49,433 nt of DNA from JAFDZO01 sp041859205 (GCA_041859205.1 JBHEKU010000193.1:1-49433); one strand, 5' to 3'. Counted from the first letter of the stretch, positions 24,972 through 36,600 are shown. Translations and numbers: made by a program. Notes: a model not told the origin generated them from the sequence alone.

Positions 24972-27848
24972 ATGAAAAAAATAATTATTTCTATTAAAAG
25001 GAAATTCTTTTTTATAGCAATATTCCTTTATGCCCTGCCCGCTTTTTCGCAGCAGGTTTCGGTCTTTATTGATCCACCGCCGTATAATTCACTTCCTATA
25101 GAATCTATATGGAAAATCAATCTCATCAATAATACACCGGATGTTCTTCGGGTTTATCTAAAAGGTGAATTGAGTGAGCAAAGCGCCGGTGTCATAGCTA
25201 AAGGAAAGACAAGTGTTTTTGAATTAAAACCCGGTCCAAACCGCGTGCGCCCAAAAGATTTGCAGCCAATTGATATTCAGTATGTAAGCAACGATCCGAA
25301 ATATTCTGAATCTGCAATCAGGCAGGGAACTCTTCCAATGGGTGATTACAAAATTTGTGTGAGCGCATTTCTTTCATCAGATAATTCTGAAGCTGGCACA
25401 GAATGTATCATTCACATTGTTTCGCAGGATGCTGAGTTAAAAAACATTTCTCCTGTTAACGGTGATAGTGTTAGTATTCAAAACCCGTTGAATTTTGTGT
25501 GGTTGGTAACCGGCGCTAATCCTCAGGATTTAAATATGAGGATCAAGATAGTTGAGATTCAAGGTGAACAAAGTCCGGAAATTGCATTGAAAGAAAATAA
25601 CGCAGTGTTTGAAAAAAATGTCGGTAATAAATTATTGTTCATTCTAACTAATGCAAAAAATTATTTGCAGGATGGTAAAGCTTATGCATGGGGTATTATT
25701 ATTAAACAAGTTAATGGTGACAGATACGGAGAAGCAAGCGCCTTCACAACAGGAAGGTCATCTTTTTGCATGCTTGCTTGGATGGCAGTAATTTCCCAAG
25801 GACCCCCTACTTTTTATTGTCAGGGTCAGCCATTAAGTTTCTCTTATGCAGTGGTACTTAGTGGTTCAATTACAGGTGTAGTATTTAATACAGTAACAGG
25901 ACCCGGTGGAGTAATTCCAAGCTCTATAAGTGGAAATAGCATATCATTCACCCCGTTACTTCCTGGTCAATATCATATTGAAGTTAAACTGACTGTCTCA
26001 TGTAGTCCGAATGTAAGAACATTGACGAAAACTATAACGGTACGTCCATCTTCCACTACTTCTTTCACTCTTCCTCAAACATGTGTAAGAAAAGGAACAG
26101 GACCATTTATCATTACAGGATTTAATCAGGTTGTGCCCGGGGGGTACGGAGGGTGTGATATAAATTATTCCGGAACGGGTGTTTCATTAGCTCCCGGCAG
26201 TGGATATGGGGACCCGTTTCAATTTAATCCCGATGATCCCGCAGTAATTGCTCCGGGTACTTATACTATAACCGGAACACCTGATTGCCCTTGTGCTCCT
26301 GCACAATCAGTAACGATTACTGTGCTTCCTGCAGGGACACCAACTTATACTATTAATACTTCAGCAACTCAGCTTTGCCAGCCAAGTTCGGTAAATCTTA
26401 ATGTGGCAAATATTTCACCTAATTCACCCGGATTTTCATTTCAATGGTATGAATTTACAGGCACATCTTGTCCTCCGACAACGGGTACTCCCGGTGCGGG
26501 ATGGAATCTTGTATCAGGCGCAACAGGCGCAGCATTTGTGACCAATATATTGACTGTAGGAACTCATTGTTTTACTTGCGTTATTTCTGACCCTTGCGGC
26601 GGTGTTGCCACTGCTACGGCAGTTACAGTTACTGTTCTGCCAAATGTATCAGCATTTAATATAACAACTCCTACAGCAGGTTTCTGTACAAATGTGCAGG
26701 GACCGTATCCTGTTACTCTTACAACCGATAACCCTACAGGAACAACAATTGTATGGACAACAAATCCACCAACTACTGTAACTACATCAGGAAATTCCCA
26801 TAATGCATCTATAAATCAGACGACAACTTTTACGGCTACTATCGGAGGCGGAACTTGCCCTGCAGTAACTCAAACTATTACTATACCTGTTACAGACCCT
26901 CCGCCTGCGGGAATTATTTGCGCCCAGCCGCATATTATTCCCGGTGTATTGCCGGAGTGTGTTCCTACTACCCCTGCTTGTCCGATAAACTATATATACC
27001 TGTGTGAAAATTGTGATGCTACAATGACTCTTATGAAAGAAGACGGAACACCTTATCCGATTCAGGATTACCAAATCAGCTGGAGTTATTTTACTTATCC
27101 AACAGGACAAGATGTAAACTATGCAACATTTAATCTGAATAATCTTAGTGCAAGCGGAAATGGAGTGCCGACTACCTGGACTAATTTGGGCAACGGGATA
27201 GATAATTATTTTTGGAATACAAATCCATTGGCAAATACAACATGGTATAAAATTTCTATTACTGCGCCGGGAAATTGTCCGACAGTCGAAGTCTATGCTA
27301 TAGCATTTGTAATACAGCAAGTTACTCTCGATGATTTAGTTCCGGTAGATCTTAATTCTCCTTATGCTTGCGGCAGCACTATTAACGGACAACTTACATA
27401 CAGCGGACCAAGACCTGAAGGCTTTCAGCTTTCCTATGAATGGTTCAGAAACGGAAGCTCGATTTCAGGTGCTGTGCTTAATACCTGGCCCCCGGCCCCT
27501 ATTAATGTGACGCAAGACGGCAGATATGCTCTGGTAGTCAAGAACGAATGCACAACGGGAGGTGTAGTAAAATTCCAGGATGTCTTTTATGAAAACTTTG
27601 ATGTTAACTATGCGCTTTCTTCATGCTGTGTCTGCAGAGGCGGAAGCCTTACCATTACTTCAAATGATTCAGACCCAAATATTGTATATACCTGGACGGC
27701 GAATACTCCTGTAACAGTTACTCCTACGGGAACAAACGGTCAGTTCACAGTATCAAATATCCAGTCTAATACAATAATTACTTTAACAGCAGTGAGAGGA
27801 AATTGTCCTCCGGATGAAGATGCAATTGCAATAGTTGTGTGTCCATAA
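24972..27848 (+). CDS. Large exported protein with TANFOR-like N-terminus and Ig/PKD-like repeats
   Basis: 958 residues. The signal peptide ends near LPAFSQ (~27). Residues ~28-260 show VSVFIDPPPYNSLPIESIWK, then INLINNTPDVLRVYLKGELS and LPMGDYKICVSAFLSSDNSE. This is the pattern of the TANFOR domain of Bacteroidota surface proteins (proline-rich start, 'V.L.N....v.l.G', 'LP.G.Y..Cv.a'). The genes at 31003 and 33651 share it. The remainder is a chain of Ig/PKD-like domains with paired cysteines (for example FSFQWYEFTGTSC, CPAVTQTITIPVTD, ending SNIQSNTIITLTAVRGNCPP). No type A sorting domain is present. An elongated surface or fibre protein is likely; the TANFOR name rests on my recollection of the family pattern. 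Confidence 0.75.
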   Translation: MKKIIISIKRKFFFIAIFLYALPAFSQQVSVFIDPPPYNSLPIESIWKINLINNTPDVLRVYLKGELSEQSAGVIAKGKTSVFELKPGPNRVRPKDLQPIDIQYVSNDPKYSESAIRQGTLPMGDYKICVSAFLSSDNSEAGTECIIHIVSQDAELKNISPVNGDSVSIQNPLNFVWLVTGANPQDLNMRIKIVEIQGEQSPEIALKENNAVFEKNVGNKLLFILTNAKNYLQDGKAYAWGIIIKQVNGDRYGEASAFTTGRSSFCMLAWMAVISQGPPTFYCQGQPLSFSYAVVLSGSITGVVFNTVTGPGGVIPSSISGNSISFTPLLPGQYHIEVKLTVSCSPNVRTLTKTITVRPSSTTSFTLPQTCVRKGTGPFIITGFNQVVPGGYGGCDINYSGTGVSLAPGSGYGDPFQFNPDDPAVIAPGTYTITGTPDCPCAPAQSVTITVLPAGTPTYTINTSATQLCQPSSVNLNVANISPNSPGFSFQWYEFTGTSCPPTTGTPGAGWNLVSGATGAAFVTNILTVGTHCFTCVISDPCGGVATATAVTVTVLPNVSAFNITTPTAGFCTNVQGPYPVTLTTDNPTGTTIVWTTNPPTTVTTSGNSHNASINQTTTFTATIGGGTCPAVTQTITIPVTDPPPAGIICAQPHIIPGVLPECVPTTPACPINYIYLCENCDATMTLMKEDGTPYPIQDYQISWSYFTYPTGQDVNYATFNLNNLSASGNGVPTTWTNLGNGIDNYFWNTNPLANTTWYKISITAPGNCPTVEVYAIAFVIQQVTLDDLVPVDLNSPYACGSTINGQLTYSGPRPEGFQLSYEWFRNGSSISGAVLNTWPPAPINVTQDGRYALVVKNECTTGGVVKFQDVFYENFDVNYALSSCCVCRGGSLTITSNDSDPNIVYTWTANTPVTVTPTGTNGQFTVSNIQSNTIITLTAVRGNCPPDEDAIAIVVCP

Positions 27849-27878
27849 CCATAAATGAAAATTTAAAATTTAAATTAT

Positions 27879-30800
27879 ATGAAAACCCTTATAATAATTT
27901 TTATCTCGCTCATCGCACTTAATCTGTTTTCAATGAATGAAAACAAAGTGAATTTGAGCGAGCGTAAGATTTCCGGGATGAATGAACCGTTTAGTTTCGG
28001 TTTTGCGCACTCTTCATCTTTGGAAAATTTTTCCCATGTACAGGCAGATACTACAGACAGAATGTCAATAAATCAGATTCCAATTCTTGTGCCCATGAGA
28101 ACCCAAATAACTTCAACAGGCTCTACTTGTGGTATGTTGTGGGGAAATGTGGTATACAACTTAATGTTTAAAGTTCAGAAGGGATTTTTTACTTCCAGTC
28201 CTCTTAAGGTTCATTCCGTCACACTTACACCGGGCAGCTATTTAGGGTCGGTTAACGTTTCGCCGGGTTTAACTTATAGTGTAAGTAGCTCACAAATTTT
28301 TACTGTTGCATTTGCATCTTCATTATCTGCAGGTACAACTGTTAGTCTTACAGTATATTATTCGGAAGGCAATGGTCCTGTTCGCAGAGTTGACCTTCAA
28401 TACCCTTTACCGATATGTAACAATTGCAGATGTGCCGGACAAATACCGGGAGGCATTACAGTTAATGTAAACGACGGAAGCCAGGTGACCCCAACATCTG
28501 TTTTGTTTGGCAGCGAAATAGAAATATTTTCTGACGCTCCTACAAATTTCAGGACTAGTGCGATTCAGTGTACTCCCGGATGCCCTTCGTCTATAAGATG
28601 GAAAATAAGAGATGCCGGAGGAGTATTGATTACAAGTGGAAATAATTCAGGTTCACCTATAATTACTTCTTCTAATTTTACAATTAATAATCCCGGAATC
28701 TACGTTCTTGAGGTTGAATTTTATTGTGGAAATATTCTTTGCGGGAAGAAGGCAATAAAGTTAAATGTCCGGTCAGCATGCAGATGCGGTACTTGGAGTG
28801 ATGTAACTTTAACCTGGCACGGACCGGAGAACAATCGAGTCGCCGGAAGAACCCGCTGCGGTGACCGGCTAGTATTGGAGAGGGGACTCAGATACAGCCT
28901 GAGTACTCAATATATATGCCCTGTACCTCCACGTATGTGCAAAGTAAGTTATGAATGGAAAATTACTAATTCCTCAAGTGCCGTTGTTTATTCGGGTACT
29001 TTCACAGGAACAACTAATAGTACCCCTTTACGAATTCCTCACAATATGCCGAATATCTCTTTTGCTACGCCGGGTACATACTTTTTAGAAATTAAAGTAA
29101 AATGCGGTGATACAGAGTGCAGACCATGTAGAATAACACTCGTTGTAACCGAAAGATGCCATTGCCGCGAAGGCTTAACAGTCAATGCATCTTATCAGGT
29201 TAACGGGGAGAGACAGTCGGTAAATGTTCCTTGCAGAACTCCTGTAGCAAACATAGGACCCGTTCCTTCCAATACAGCAATAACATTAAATTACAATTCT
29301 GTTTGCTTGCCATCACTTTGCACAGCGACATATACTTGGGCAGTAAAAAGAATATCTACGGGATTACCTGTTGTTACCGCGCCCTCCAGTCCCGGAGTGA
29401 GCACAAGTTTTACTTTTACACCGGCAGCTAATGTTAACGACAGTTACGAGGTAACTATCACACCTATTTGCGGTATCGCCAGTGAAAATTGCAGGCCGTG
29501 TAAATTTATTATTAATACAACTAACAGTCCTTGTCCGTTTATCTCTGTAAATGAGGGAGATAATAAAATCTGTACTAATCAGGGTACTGACCTCTCTTTG
29601 ACCGGATGGACAGGAAACGGTACAAATGTCACCTGGTACAAATCAAACTCAAATACTCAACCAGCAAATGATCCAAACAATATTATCACTGTAAGTGGAA
29701 TAAATTTAACAGGCACAACAGTTAATACCGGAGCCTTATTGAACAACTCCACAACGTGTGATTTGACAACATATTATTACCAGGCAAAAACAAGTAATCC
29801 TGAGTGCTTCTCAAACCCTGTTCTGATTCGTGTATATCCTCCTTTGCCAGATATAACGATAACAGGTAATACACAACTTTGTAACGGCGACTTTCTGAAT
29901 TTGACTTCATCTATAGGTGCAGCTAACGACTGTAACTGCGGAATAAAATGGTATGATTCGGAAAATAATTTTATAGCAGCTGGAAGCAGCATAAACGGTT
30001 TGCGATTGTATTCAGAATGTGAAAACGGGTTAAAAAAGACTTACACATTTAAAGTTGTTTACTGCGAAGGTGAGTGTAACGAGAAGAGCAAAACCGTCAA
30101 CGTTGATGTTTATTCATTACCTGAAGTCACTTCTATAGCTGCTGAACAGGATACTATCTGTCCTCTCGATGCGACAGTACTTCATGCTACAGGAGCGTGC
30201 GGGGATAAAATTCAGTGGCAAATGTTTAATTTCACTTCTAACTCATGGGAAGATATTGGCGGGGCTACATCAGTAGACTTTAATACTAATAAGCTTCAAG
30301 TATCAACTCTTTATAGAGTTATTATTTCAAACGGTCCGTGCACATTCAGCGCAATTTCGAATACTCAGTGGGTTATAGTGCAGCCGGTAATGTCCGCCGA
30401 AATTTCTTATGACCCCGCGAACAGACCTTGCGCGCCATTAATTTGCCCTGATATTACTTTGAATGCAACTGTTAATTTAATGGGAAATACCTTAGATGAT
30501 AATACCTATTTCGAATGGTATAATGGAGGTGCTCCGGTTACTGGTGTGCCAAGAAATGCCTTAAACATTACTACTTCAACACCGGGGGATTATTACATCA
30601 GAATCACCAATTCTGTTACTAATAACACTGATGTTTCCCAAAGATGCGGAATTTTTGAATCTAACCGTATCACAGTATCTCCTCTGACAGTTTCGATTTC
30701 CGGTCCTAACTGTGTCTGCATTCCGGGAAGCTTTACTTATACAGCTAATTCAAATTGTAGCAATGTCACATATCAATGGTATCTGAATGGAAACCTATTG

Positions 30801-30938
30801 CCTGCAATAACATCTGCTTCAGCGAATGTTAATATTGCAAATGATGGAGATGTTCTAAAAGTGGTAATTACCGGACCTATTGGAGGATGTACAGCAGAAA
30901 GTTCTGTGACAATTCACGGATGTTCAGGCTGTCAATAA
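27879..30938 (+). CDS. Large exported protein with 8-Cys PKD-like repeats and Ig-like domains
   Basis: 1019 residues. The signal peptide is MKTLIIIFISLIALNLFS. Unlike its neighbours it has no TANFOR-like start. Residues ~184-548 hold three ~120-residue modules with a fixed cysteine plan: CxC, a lone C (often CG), CxxxC or CxPxxC, a Y.W.I strand, then CG.xxCxxC (for example CRCGTWSD ... RCGDRL ... CKVSYEWKI ... CGDTECRPC). The first copy lacks some cysteines. The C-terminal half is Ig-like (CVCIPGSFTYTANSNCSNVT, YQWYLNGNLLP). It has no sorting domain and ends HGCSGCQ. It sits 30 bp after the TANFOR-like gene and is followed by a terminator. The same 8-Cys modules recur in the gene at 33651, so the two products are probably parts of one surface structure. 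Confidence 0.75.
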   Translation: MKTLIIIFISLIALNLFSMNENKVNLSERKISGMNEPFSFGFAHSSSLENFSHVQADTTDRMSINQIPILVPMRTQITSTGSTCGMLWGNVVYNLMFKVQKGFFTSSPLKVHSVTLTPGSYLGSVNVSPGLTYSVSSSQIFTVAFASSLSAGTTVSLTVYYSEGNGPVRRVDLQYPLPICNNCRCAGQIPGGITVNVNDGSQVTPTSVLFGSEIEIFSDAPTNFRTSAIQCTPGCPSSIRWKIRDAGGVLITSGNNSGSPIITSSNFTINNPGIYVLEVEFYCGNILCGKKAIKLNVRSACRCGTWSDVTLTWHGPENNRVAGRTRCGDRLVLERGLRYSLSTQYICPVPPRMCKVSYEWKITNSSSAVVYSGTFTGTTNSTPLRIPHNMPNISFATPGTYFLEIKVKCGDTECRPCRITLVVTERCHCREGLTVNASYQVNGERQSVNVPCRTPVANIGPVPSNTAITLNYNSVCLPSLCTATYTWAVKRISTGLPVVTAPSSPGVSTSFTFTPAANVNDSYEVTITPICGIASENCRPCKFIINTTNSPCPFISVNEGDNKICTNQGTDLSLTGWTGNGTNVTWYKSNSNTQPANDPNNIITVSGINLTGTTVNTGALLNNSTTCDLTTYYYQAKTSNPECFSNPVLIRVYPPLPDITITGNTQLCNGDFLNLTSSIGAANDCNCGIKWYDSENNFIAAGSSINGLRLYSECENGLKKTYTFKVVYCEGECNEKSKTVNVDVYSLPEVTSIAAEQDTICPLDATVLHATGACGDKIQWQMFNFTSNSWEDIGGATSVDFNTNKLQVSTLYRVIISNGPCTFSAISNTQWVIVQPVMSAEISYDPANRPCAPLICPDITLNATVNLMGNTLDDNTYFEWYNGGAPVTGVPRNALNITTSTPGDYYIRITNSVTNNTDVSQRCGIFESNRITVSPLTVSISGPNCVCIPGSFTYTANSNCSNVTYQWYLNGNLLPAITSASANVNIANDGDVLKVVITGPIGGCTAESSVTIHGCSGCQ

Positions 30939-30954
30939 ATAAAAATTATTTGTG

Positions 30955-30985
30955 AATGCGGATAAATTCTATCCGCATTCTTTTA
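30955..30985 (+). terminator. Internal terminator within the large-protein cluster
   Basis: A perfect 11-bp stem GAATGCGGATA / TATCCGCATTC with a 5-base loop, followed by TTTTA, 17 bp after the stop at 30938. The next gene starts at 31003. It would reduce transcription of the barrel and 1665-residue genes relative to the first half of the cluster, unless a promoter lies in the short gap. Confidence 0.85.
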
Positions 30986-31002
30986 TAAAATAAAGAAATC
31001 TT

Positions 31003-33633
31003 ATGAAAAAATTATTTTTAATTTTATTAATTTTTGTAACAATTTGTACAGGAGTACTAAAGTCTCAAGTACAAGTAATTCTCACTCAGCCGCCGCCCTT
31101 TCAGTTTAATCTAGACAAACTGTGGAAGGTAACTTTAATTAATTCCGGTCCGGAAGAGAATGTTTACATACAGGGAGAAGTCAAAAAAAACTCCGGTTTT
31201 CTTGTTGAAGCGAGGTCTTCAACTTTTTTAATGAGGACAGGAACAAGGAAAGTTTCTGCCGGAGAAATAAGCCCTGTTGATGTTAAAAAATATTCAAACG
31301 AATTTGATGAAGCATTGAAGAGAACGGGTTACTTCCCGAATGGTACCTATGATGTTTGTGTATATGTAAAGTCGGCTATAACTAATAATATTTTAGGTAG
31401 TTATTGCTTTACAACTGAAACTTTTATTTTTTCACCTCCAACATTAACATTTCCTAATGATAATGAAATCCTCTATAATATGCCGGTATTTTCATGGATG
31501 CCACCTCTACCTCTTCCTTCCGGTGCGGTTTCATACAAGGTAATCATTAAACAAATTCTTCACGGGCAATCTACTGTTCAGACTTTCAACTCTGTTCCAA
31601 GCTGGTTTGAAATTACAAACCTAAGAGCAACAGTATTGAATTATCCTTTAAGTGCTTTAACATTGGAAAAAAGACAAAAATACGCATGGAGAGTAGACAC
31701 ATATATAGATGGAAATTTTGCTGTTTCAAGTGAACTGCGGACATTCACGTTGGGTGACCATTTTTCGGAAGATACATTAAAACATTTTTCAGGCAAATCA
31801 AGCTCAGTAAATGAAAATTTTTTAAGTAATGTTTCATTTTTAGGAAATCTGGGTATCGGTTCTGGAATTGAAGATAACAAAATGTTTTCGAGAAAAAAGA
31901 AATCACATCTTAATTTAGAAAGTGCCGAAAGCAATTTTTCCATTGATTACAAGATGAATTACTCTTACTCAAATTCTGTACCTCCTTTTTCAAAGTCCGA
32001 CAGACAATATTTGAATGTTATTTTTACTCCGAAAATCACTATTGGTGATATTCCATTTGCATTGGATATTTATGTTGATACACGTCAAAAAAGCGATCTG
32101 CAGAATATAAATACATTTTCAAATCTTCTTAACTTCGGAAAGTTCAGAACATTTATTGAAACTAAGCTGAAGCAGAAAAAAGAAGAAATAGAAAAAAAAT
32201 TCAAATCGAAAATTGAACAATCTGTCGGTGAAGTCAAGGATAAACTGATTTCGAATCAGGAGGATGAATTAAAAAACGCAAAATCTTCCCTGCCATTTTA
32301 CTTAAAATTTTTCTCTCATTTTAACGAGCTGAGTTTATTTGATAACTATCCTGTGTTTACAAAAAATACACTCAGTGGTGTGAAACTTACCGGAGCAAAT
32401 ATAGATTTTTACCCGGGCATTGTTTATATGGCTTACGCAGGCTTCAATAATTTGCAGGCAATAAAAGATTCTGTTTACAGAAGAAGTTTAAATGCAGGAA
32501 GATTCGGAGTAGGGAATAAAAATGAATCTCATTTTCATTTTGGAATACTAAAAGCCAATGACGACGAATATTCAATTAATGCAGAAAATGTAATTAGCGG
32601 AGTTACACCAAAAGAGAATGTTGTTCTCAGTTCAAATGCTCAAATAAATCTATTCAAAGATAATTTTTCACTAGGGGGTGAAGTTTCGGGTTCAATGCTG
32701 ACTCGTGATAAATTTTCTCCGGAAATAACTTCCGATGAAATCCCCTCTATTGTAAAAAATCTTCTAAATCCAAAGCAAAGCAGTCAGTTTGATTATATGT
32801 TTGAAATAAATTCTCAGGTTAAAATTCCCAAGACGGAAACTCAAATTGAAACAGCGTTTCAGTACCTGGGACCTGGATATATAACATTAGGGGCTCCCGA
32901 TTTGAAACCGGATAAAAAATTATTTAAAATAAAAATTGAACAGAAATTATTTCAGGATAAAGTAAGCGTTAACCTGACTTTTAATAAATCAAGCAATAAT
33001 GTGGCAGGATTTAATTCAGTAACTAACAGTCTAAGTACGCTTAATATTTCTCTGAAGGCGGCATTTAAGGACTACCCATATTTTGTGGCTGTTTACTCTC
33101 CTAACTCTATTGATAATGCCGGAGTAAGCGATTCATTACGAAATAAATCAGGTTCGGATATTTATATGCTTAATTCCGGATACAATCTACCGGGCAGATC
33201 ATTAAGTAGTTTCATTTCCGGAACATTATTCATTATTAATAATTCATCACAACAGATTAACAGTAGCTTTAAAAATCTAAATGCAACACTTTCAGATATG
33301 GTCACATTTATGAATTTCCCCTTGTCATTAAATGGAGTTCTGGGTTTATCAAACAGAGAGATAGCAGGAATTTCTTCCAGCCTTTACACTGCTGAACTAT
33401 CAGGAGCATATTCAATAGGTGAAGCCATAGAATTGTCAATGGGTATCAATCATGAATTCGAGAAAGATTTAAATTCAAAAACAATTCTGAACTGGAGCAC
33501 ATCATTTAATCATGAAAATTACGGCAAGCTGGTATTAGATATTAACTTAGAAAATTATAAAGAAAGTTTTTATCAATATGGAAATTACAATGATGTCAGA
33601 ATCAGATTTACAGCATCAAAAACTTTTAAATAA
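31003..33633 (+). CDS. TANFOR-like N-terminal domain fused to outer-membrane beta-barrel-like protein
   Basis: 876 residues. The signal peptide ends near GVLKSQ (~22). Residues ~22-250 repeat the pattern of the neighbours (VQVILTQPPPFQFNLDKLWK, YIQGEVKKNSG, GYFPNGTYDVCVYVKSAITN, then KKYAWRV-type strand QKYAWRVDTYIDGNFAVSS). Residues ~376-430 are a charged coiled coil (KLKQKKEEIEKKFKSKIEQS). From ~440 to the end there are alternating amphipathic strands with the barrel-type motif FQYLGPGYITLGAPDLKPD, repeated turns rich in N/D/S and a terminal strand DVRIRFTASKTFK. I infer an outer-membrane barrel anchored to a periplasmic or surface TANFOR-like domain, a possible assembly or anchor protein for the three fibrous neighbours. 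It could instead be a large beta-solenoid. Confidence 0.7.
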   Translation: MKKLFLILLIFVTICTGVLKSQVQVILTQPPPFQFNLDKLWKVTLINSGPEENVYIQGEVKKNSGFLVEARSSTFLMRTGTRKVSAGEISPVDVKKYSNEFDEALKRTGYFPNGTYDVCVYVKSAITNNILGSYCFTTETFIFSPPTLTFPNDNEILYNMPVFSWMPPLPLPSGAVSYKVIIKQILHGQSTVQTFNSVPSWFEITNLRATVLNYPLSALTLEKRQKYAWRVDTYIDGNFAVSSELRTFTLGDHFSEDTLKHFSGKSSSVNENFLSNVSFLGNLGIGSGIEDNKMFSRKKKSHLNLESAESNFSIDYKMNYSYSNSVPPFSKSDRQYLNVIFTPKITIGDIPFALDIYVDTRQKSDLQNINTFSNLLNFGKFRTFIETKLKQKKEEIEKKFKSKIEQSVGEVKDKLISNQEDELKNAKSSLPFYLKFFSHFNELSLFDNYPVFTKNTLSGVKLTGANIDFYPGIVYMAYAGFNNLQAIKDSVYRRSLNAGRFGVGNKNESHFHFGILKANDDEYSINAENVISGVTPKENVVLSSNAQINLFKDNFSLGGEVSGSMLTRDKFSPEITSDEIPSIVKNLLNPKQSSQFDYMFEINSQVKIPKTETQIETAFQYLGPGYITLGAPDLKPDKKLFKIKIEQKLFQDKVSVNLTFNKSSNNVAGFNSVTNSLSTLNISLKAAFKDYPYFVAVYSPNSIDNAGVSDSLRNKSGSDIYMLNSGYNLPGRSLSSFISGTLFIINNSSQQINSSFKNLNATLSDMVTFMNFPLSLNGVLGLSNREIAGISSSLYTAELSGAYSIGEAIELSMGINHEFEKDLNSKTILNWSTSFNHENYGKLVLDINLENYKESFYQYGNYNDVRIRFTASKTFK

Positions 33634-33650
33634 GAAAATTCTAAAATTAA

Positions 33651-36600
33651 ATGAAAAAAATAATTTTACAACTATCACTTCTGTTGGTTATCATTTCTAA
33701 TTGCTGTTTCTCCCAAAACAACAAGATAGAGATTAACTACAGCAGACCGCCTTTAAATCAATTGAGGGCAAATAATATCTGGGATTTTACTTTAATAAAT
33801 ACTTCTACCGAAGATTTAGAATTTTTTCTCTACGGAACCTTAACTGAAAAAAAAGCCGGTCCGATTGCAAATGGAACGACAGTTTCAATTAAGTTAAAAA
33901 AGGGCGAAGTAAAGAAATTCAAAATCAGTGATTTGCCGCAAACCCCAGAGATAAACTATGTCCATTCAGATCCAAGATATAAGGAGGCTCTGATTCGTGC
34001 GGGAAACTTACCTGACGGCGATTATGAAATATGCGTAACAGCAAAGAAAACAGTTACAGGTGAAGAGCTTGGAAATGATTGTATGGAGCAAGTGCTGACG
34101 GCAGAAAGTGACGTCAGTTTAAATCTGATTTCTCCCGAAAATAATAGTAAAATAAAAGGAGAGGAGCCGTTAGTATTTAACTGGGTATTAATAGGAACTC
34201 AAAGCACGGGTTATAAAATAAAAATAGTTGAAATATTAGGAGACGAAAACCCCGAAAACGCAATGCTGAAAAATAAAGCATTCTTTGAAAAGGAAGAGAT
34301 GAAATTAAATTCTTTGCGTCTTCCTTCAAGCGTAAAAATTGAACCTAACAAAAAGTATGCGTGGCAGATAACCAGCGGAAAAACAATAAGTGAAATCAGA
34401 GTTTTTTCTCTTAGAGATGAACCGTCAACAATTATATGTTCAGATTTTGAGAGTCTTCCTCTGAATACAGCTAATGTAAGTTCAATAGGAAACTGGAGAG
34501 TTTATAATTCCGGTAATACGTTACACCCTTCAAGGGTCCAAGTGAGAAATGACGGTACTAATGGCCATATAATGACCGGTGAGGATTTTAGCGGAAGCAC
34601 TTTTCTTATTAATGCGGGTGACTATCAAGGTGATTGGTCAGGTTATTGTTCATTTTGTTTTGACATTAGATTAATTTCGGACGGTGGAAGTTATTCCCCG
34701 CCGCTTGAAGTTTCTAACAGTGTTTATATTTTTAAAGGATTAAACGTAAATCAAAAACTAAACTGGCCCGGAATTTCGGGCGGCTATAATTCATCGATGC
34801 CTAATAATCCTGCTATCGGATTTGGATTTGCACTGAATACTACTCGTAATGAGACAAGCGGCTGGCGTAATGTATGCTTGCCTTTAAGAGAAATTAGCAC
34901 CAGTGACCCATTGCCAAGCAATACATGGGGCACATGGGTCAGTACAGGAAATACATTTGGCAGTTACGCAACAGTTCAGGAAGCATGGAATGATATCTTG
35001 CACGATGTTGATGTAATTGCTTTCGCCATTGACTGTACCAATTTGAATCAAAGTGAAGTGATAGGAGTTGATAACATTTGTTTAGAAGAGGAGTGCATCG
35101 AAACGAATTCTGACCCGTGTAACAGCTACGGTGCAACTGTAGCTCCTGCCCCTACAGGGGATTGCTGCTGGAGTATAAATTTAACGCATCCGGCTGATGA
35201 TAGTCAGATTAGAGCCATTGAATTTCACGCATTAGCTCCTATTGTTTCAAATCCTCCGACTGTCGTTTTCACATCAGGCTCAAGTATTACTCCAACAGGT
35301 GGTTGGGCAGCAAATCCAACTCTTACCATGCATAGAATACAAAGAGTCGGAAATTCTCCAATACCTAATTCATTCAACTACTACTTAAGCTATTCTACCT
35401 CTCCGCAGAGAGTTGTGGTGAACTGGCTTGGCGCAAATAATACTTTAGTTTGTTCGGATACAGTTACAACAAACTGTGATATTCCCTGTGCTGTCTTTTC
35501 GGATACAAATGTAACCTGTACGGGAACATCTACAGTAGTTACTTTTGATTTGCACAATAACACTAACACAAACGGACACAGCGGTTTTGCTTTTTCTGAA
35601 ATAGAAGTAACAGGTATCACTCCTTCAACTGTTATAGCAGTAAACACATACATTCAATTATCTCCTTCGATACCGCCAGGAGGGAATTCCACAACTCCAA
35701 TTTCACTTACTTTAAACGGTGCAAACTCGGGAGATAATGTTTGTATTATAATGAGATACAAAAGTCCGGACGGATGCTGCTTGTGCACAGATACTCTATG
35801 CGTAACAATTCCTCAGTGTATATGCAACAATATTGATGCGAGTATTACAGGTGACGCAAAATCCTGCTGCTATAATCTTACTTTGCAGAATAATTATTTA
35901 CCGGGATTCTTTGATAAGATTGTAGTCAGAACTTTAAATGGAGTTAACTTTTCTACATTTACTACCGCTATGCCGGATTGGGGAACTTTAAATCCGTTCC
36001 CTTCAAACTCTATTGAACTTCTCTACTTCAATGGTAACGGTACAATTCCAACAGGTAATTTTGCTAATATTTTTAATTTCTGTTTAACTGATTACAATAG
36101 CCAGCCCCAAACTGTAGTTGTAGAATGGATGAATAACAATAATGTGATATGCAGAGATACTTTAATTACTCCTTGCGCTCCACCACCTCCACCGAAATAT
36201 TGCTGTCAGATTTTGAATGACACATTAATCTGCCGTGAGGATGGAACATACGAATATAAATTTGATATCAGGAATAATTATAGCTTCATTGCTACAGGAT
36301 TCCAAATGAATCCGCTTTATCCGTCAGGGGCAACATTTACTCCAAATAGAATCCTTACAACTATTAATCCGTCCCCGGGTCCCGGTTCTGTTTCCGGTCC
36401 TCATTCGATAATAATAAGTAATGTTGGCTCTGCAACAAATTTCTGCTACAAGCTTGCTATGTTTCAGCACACTCTTAATAGTAGCGGAGAAGTAATAATC
36501 GGCAACTGCTGTTATGGTGATTCTATTTGTGTTGATTTACCGCAATGTCCTGAAACGGAATGTTTTGATGCATCTATAAAAAATGTAAAGTGCGATCTAT

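Noticed and set aside
26787..27320. 177-codon open frame on the minus strand
   Set aside because: It lies wholly within the 958-residue gene, and its translation is Cys/Ile/Arg/Ser-rich without any recognisable fold; it is an antisense shadow of repeat-rich coding sequence.
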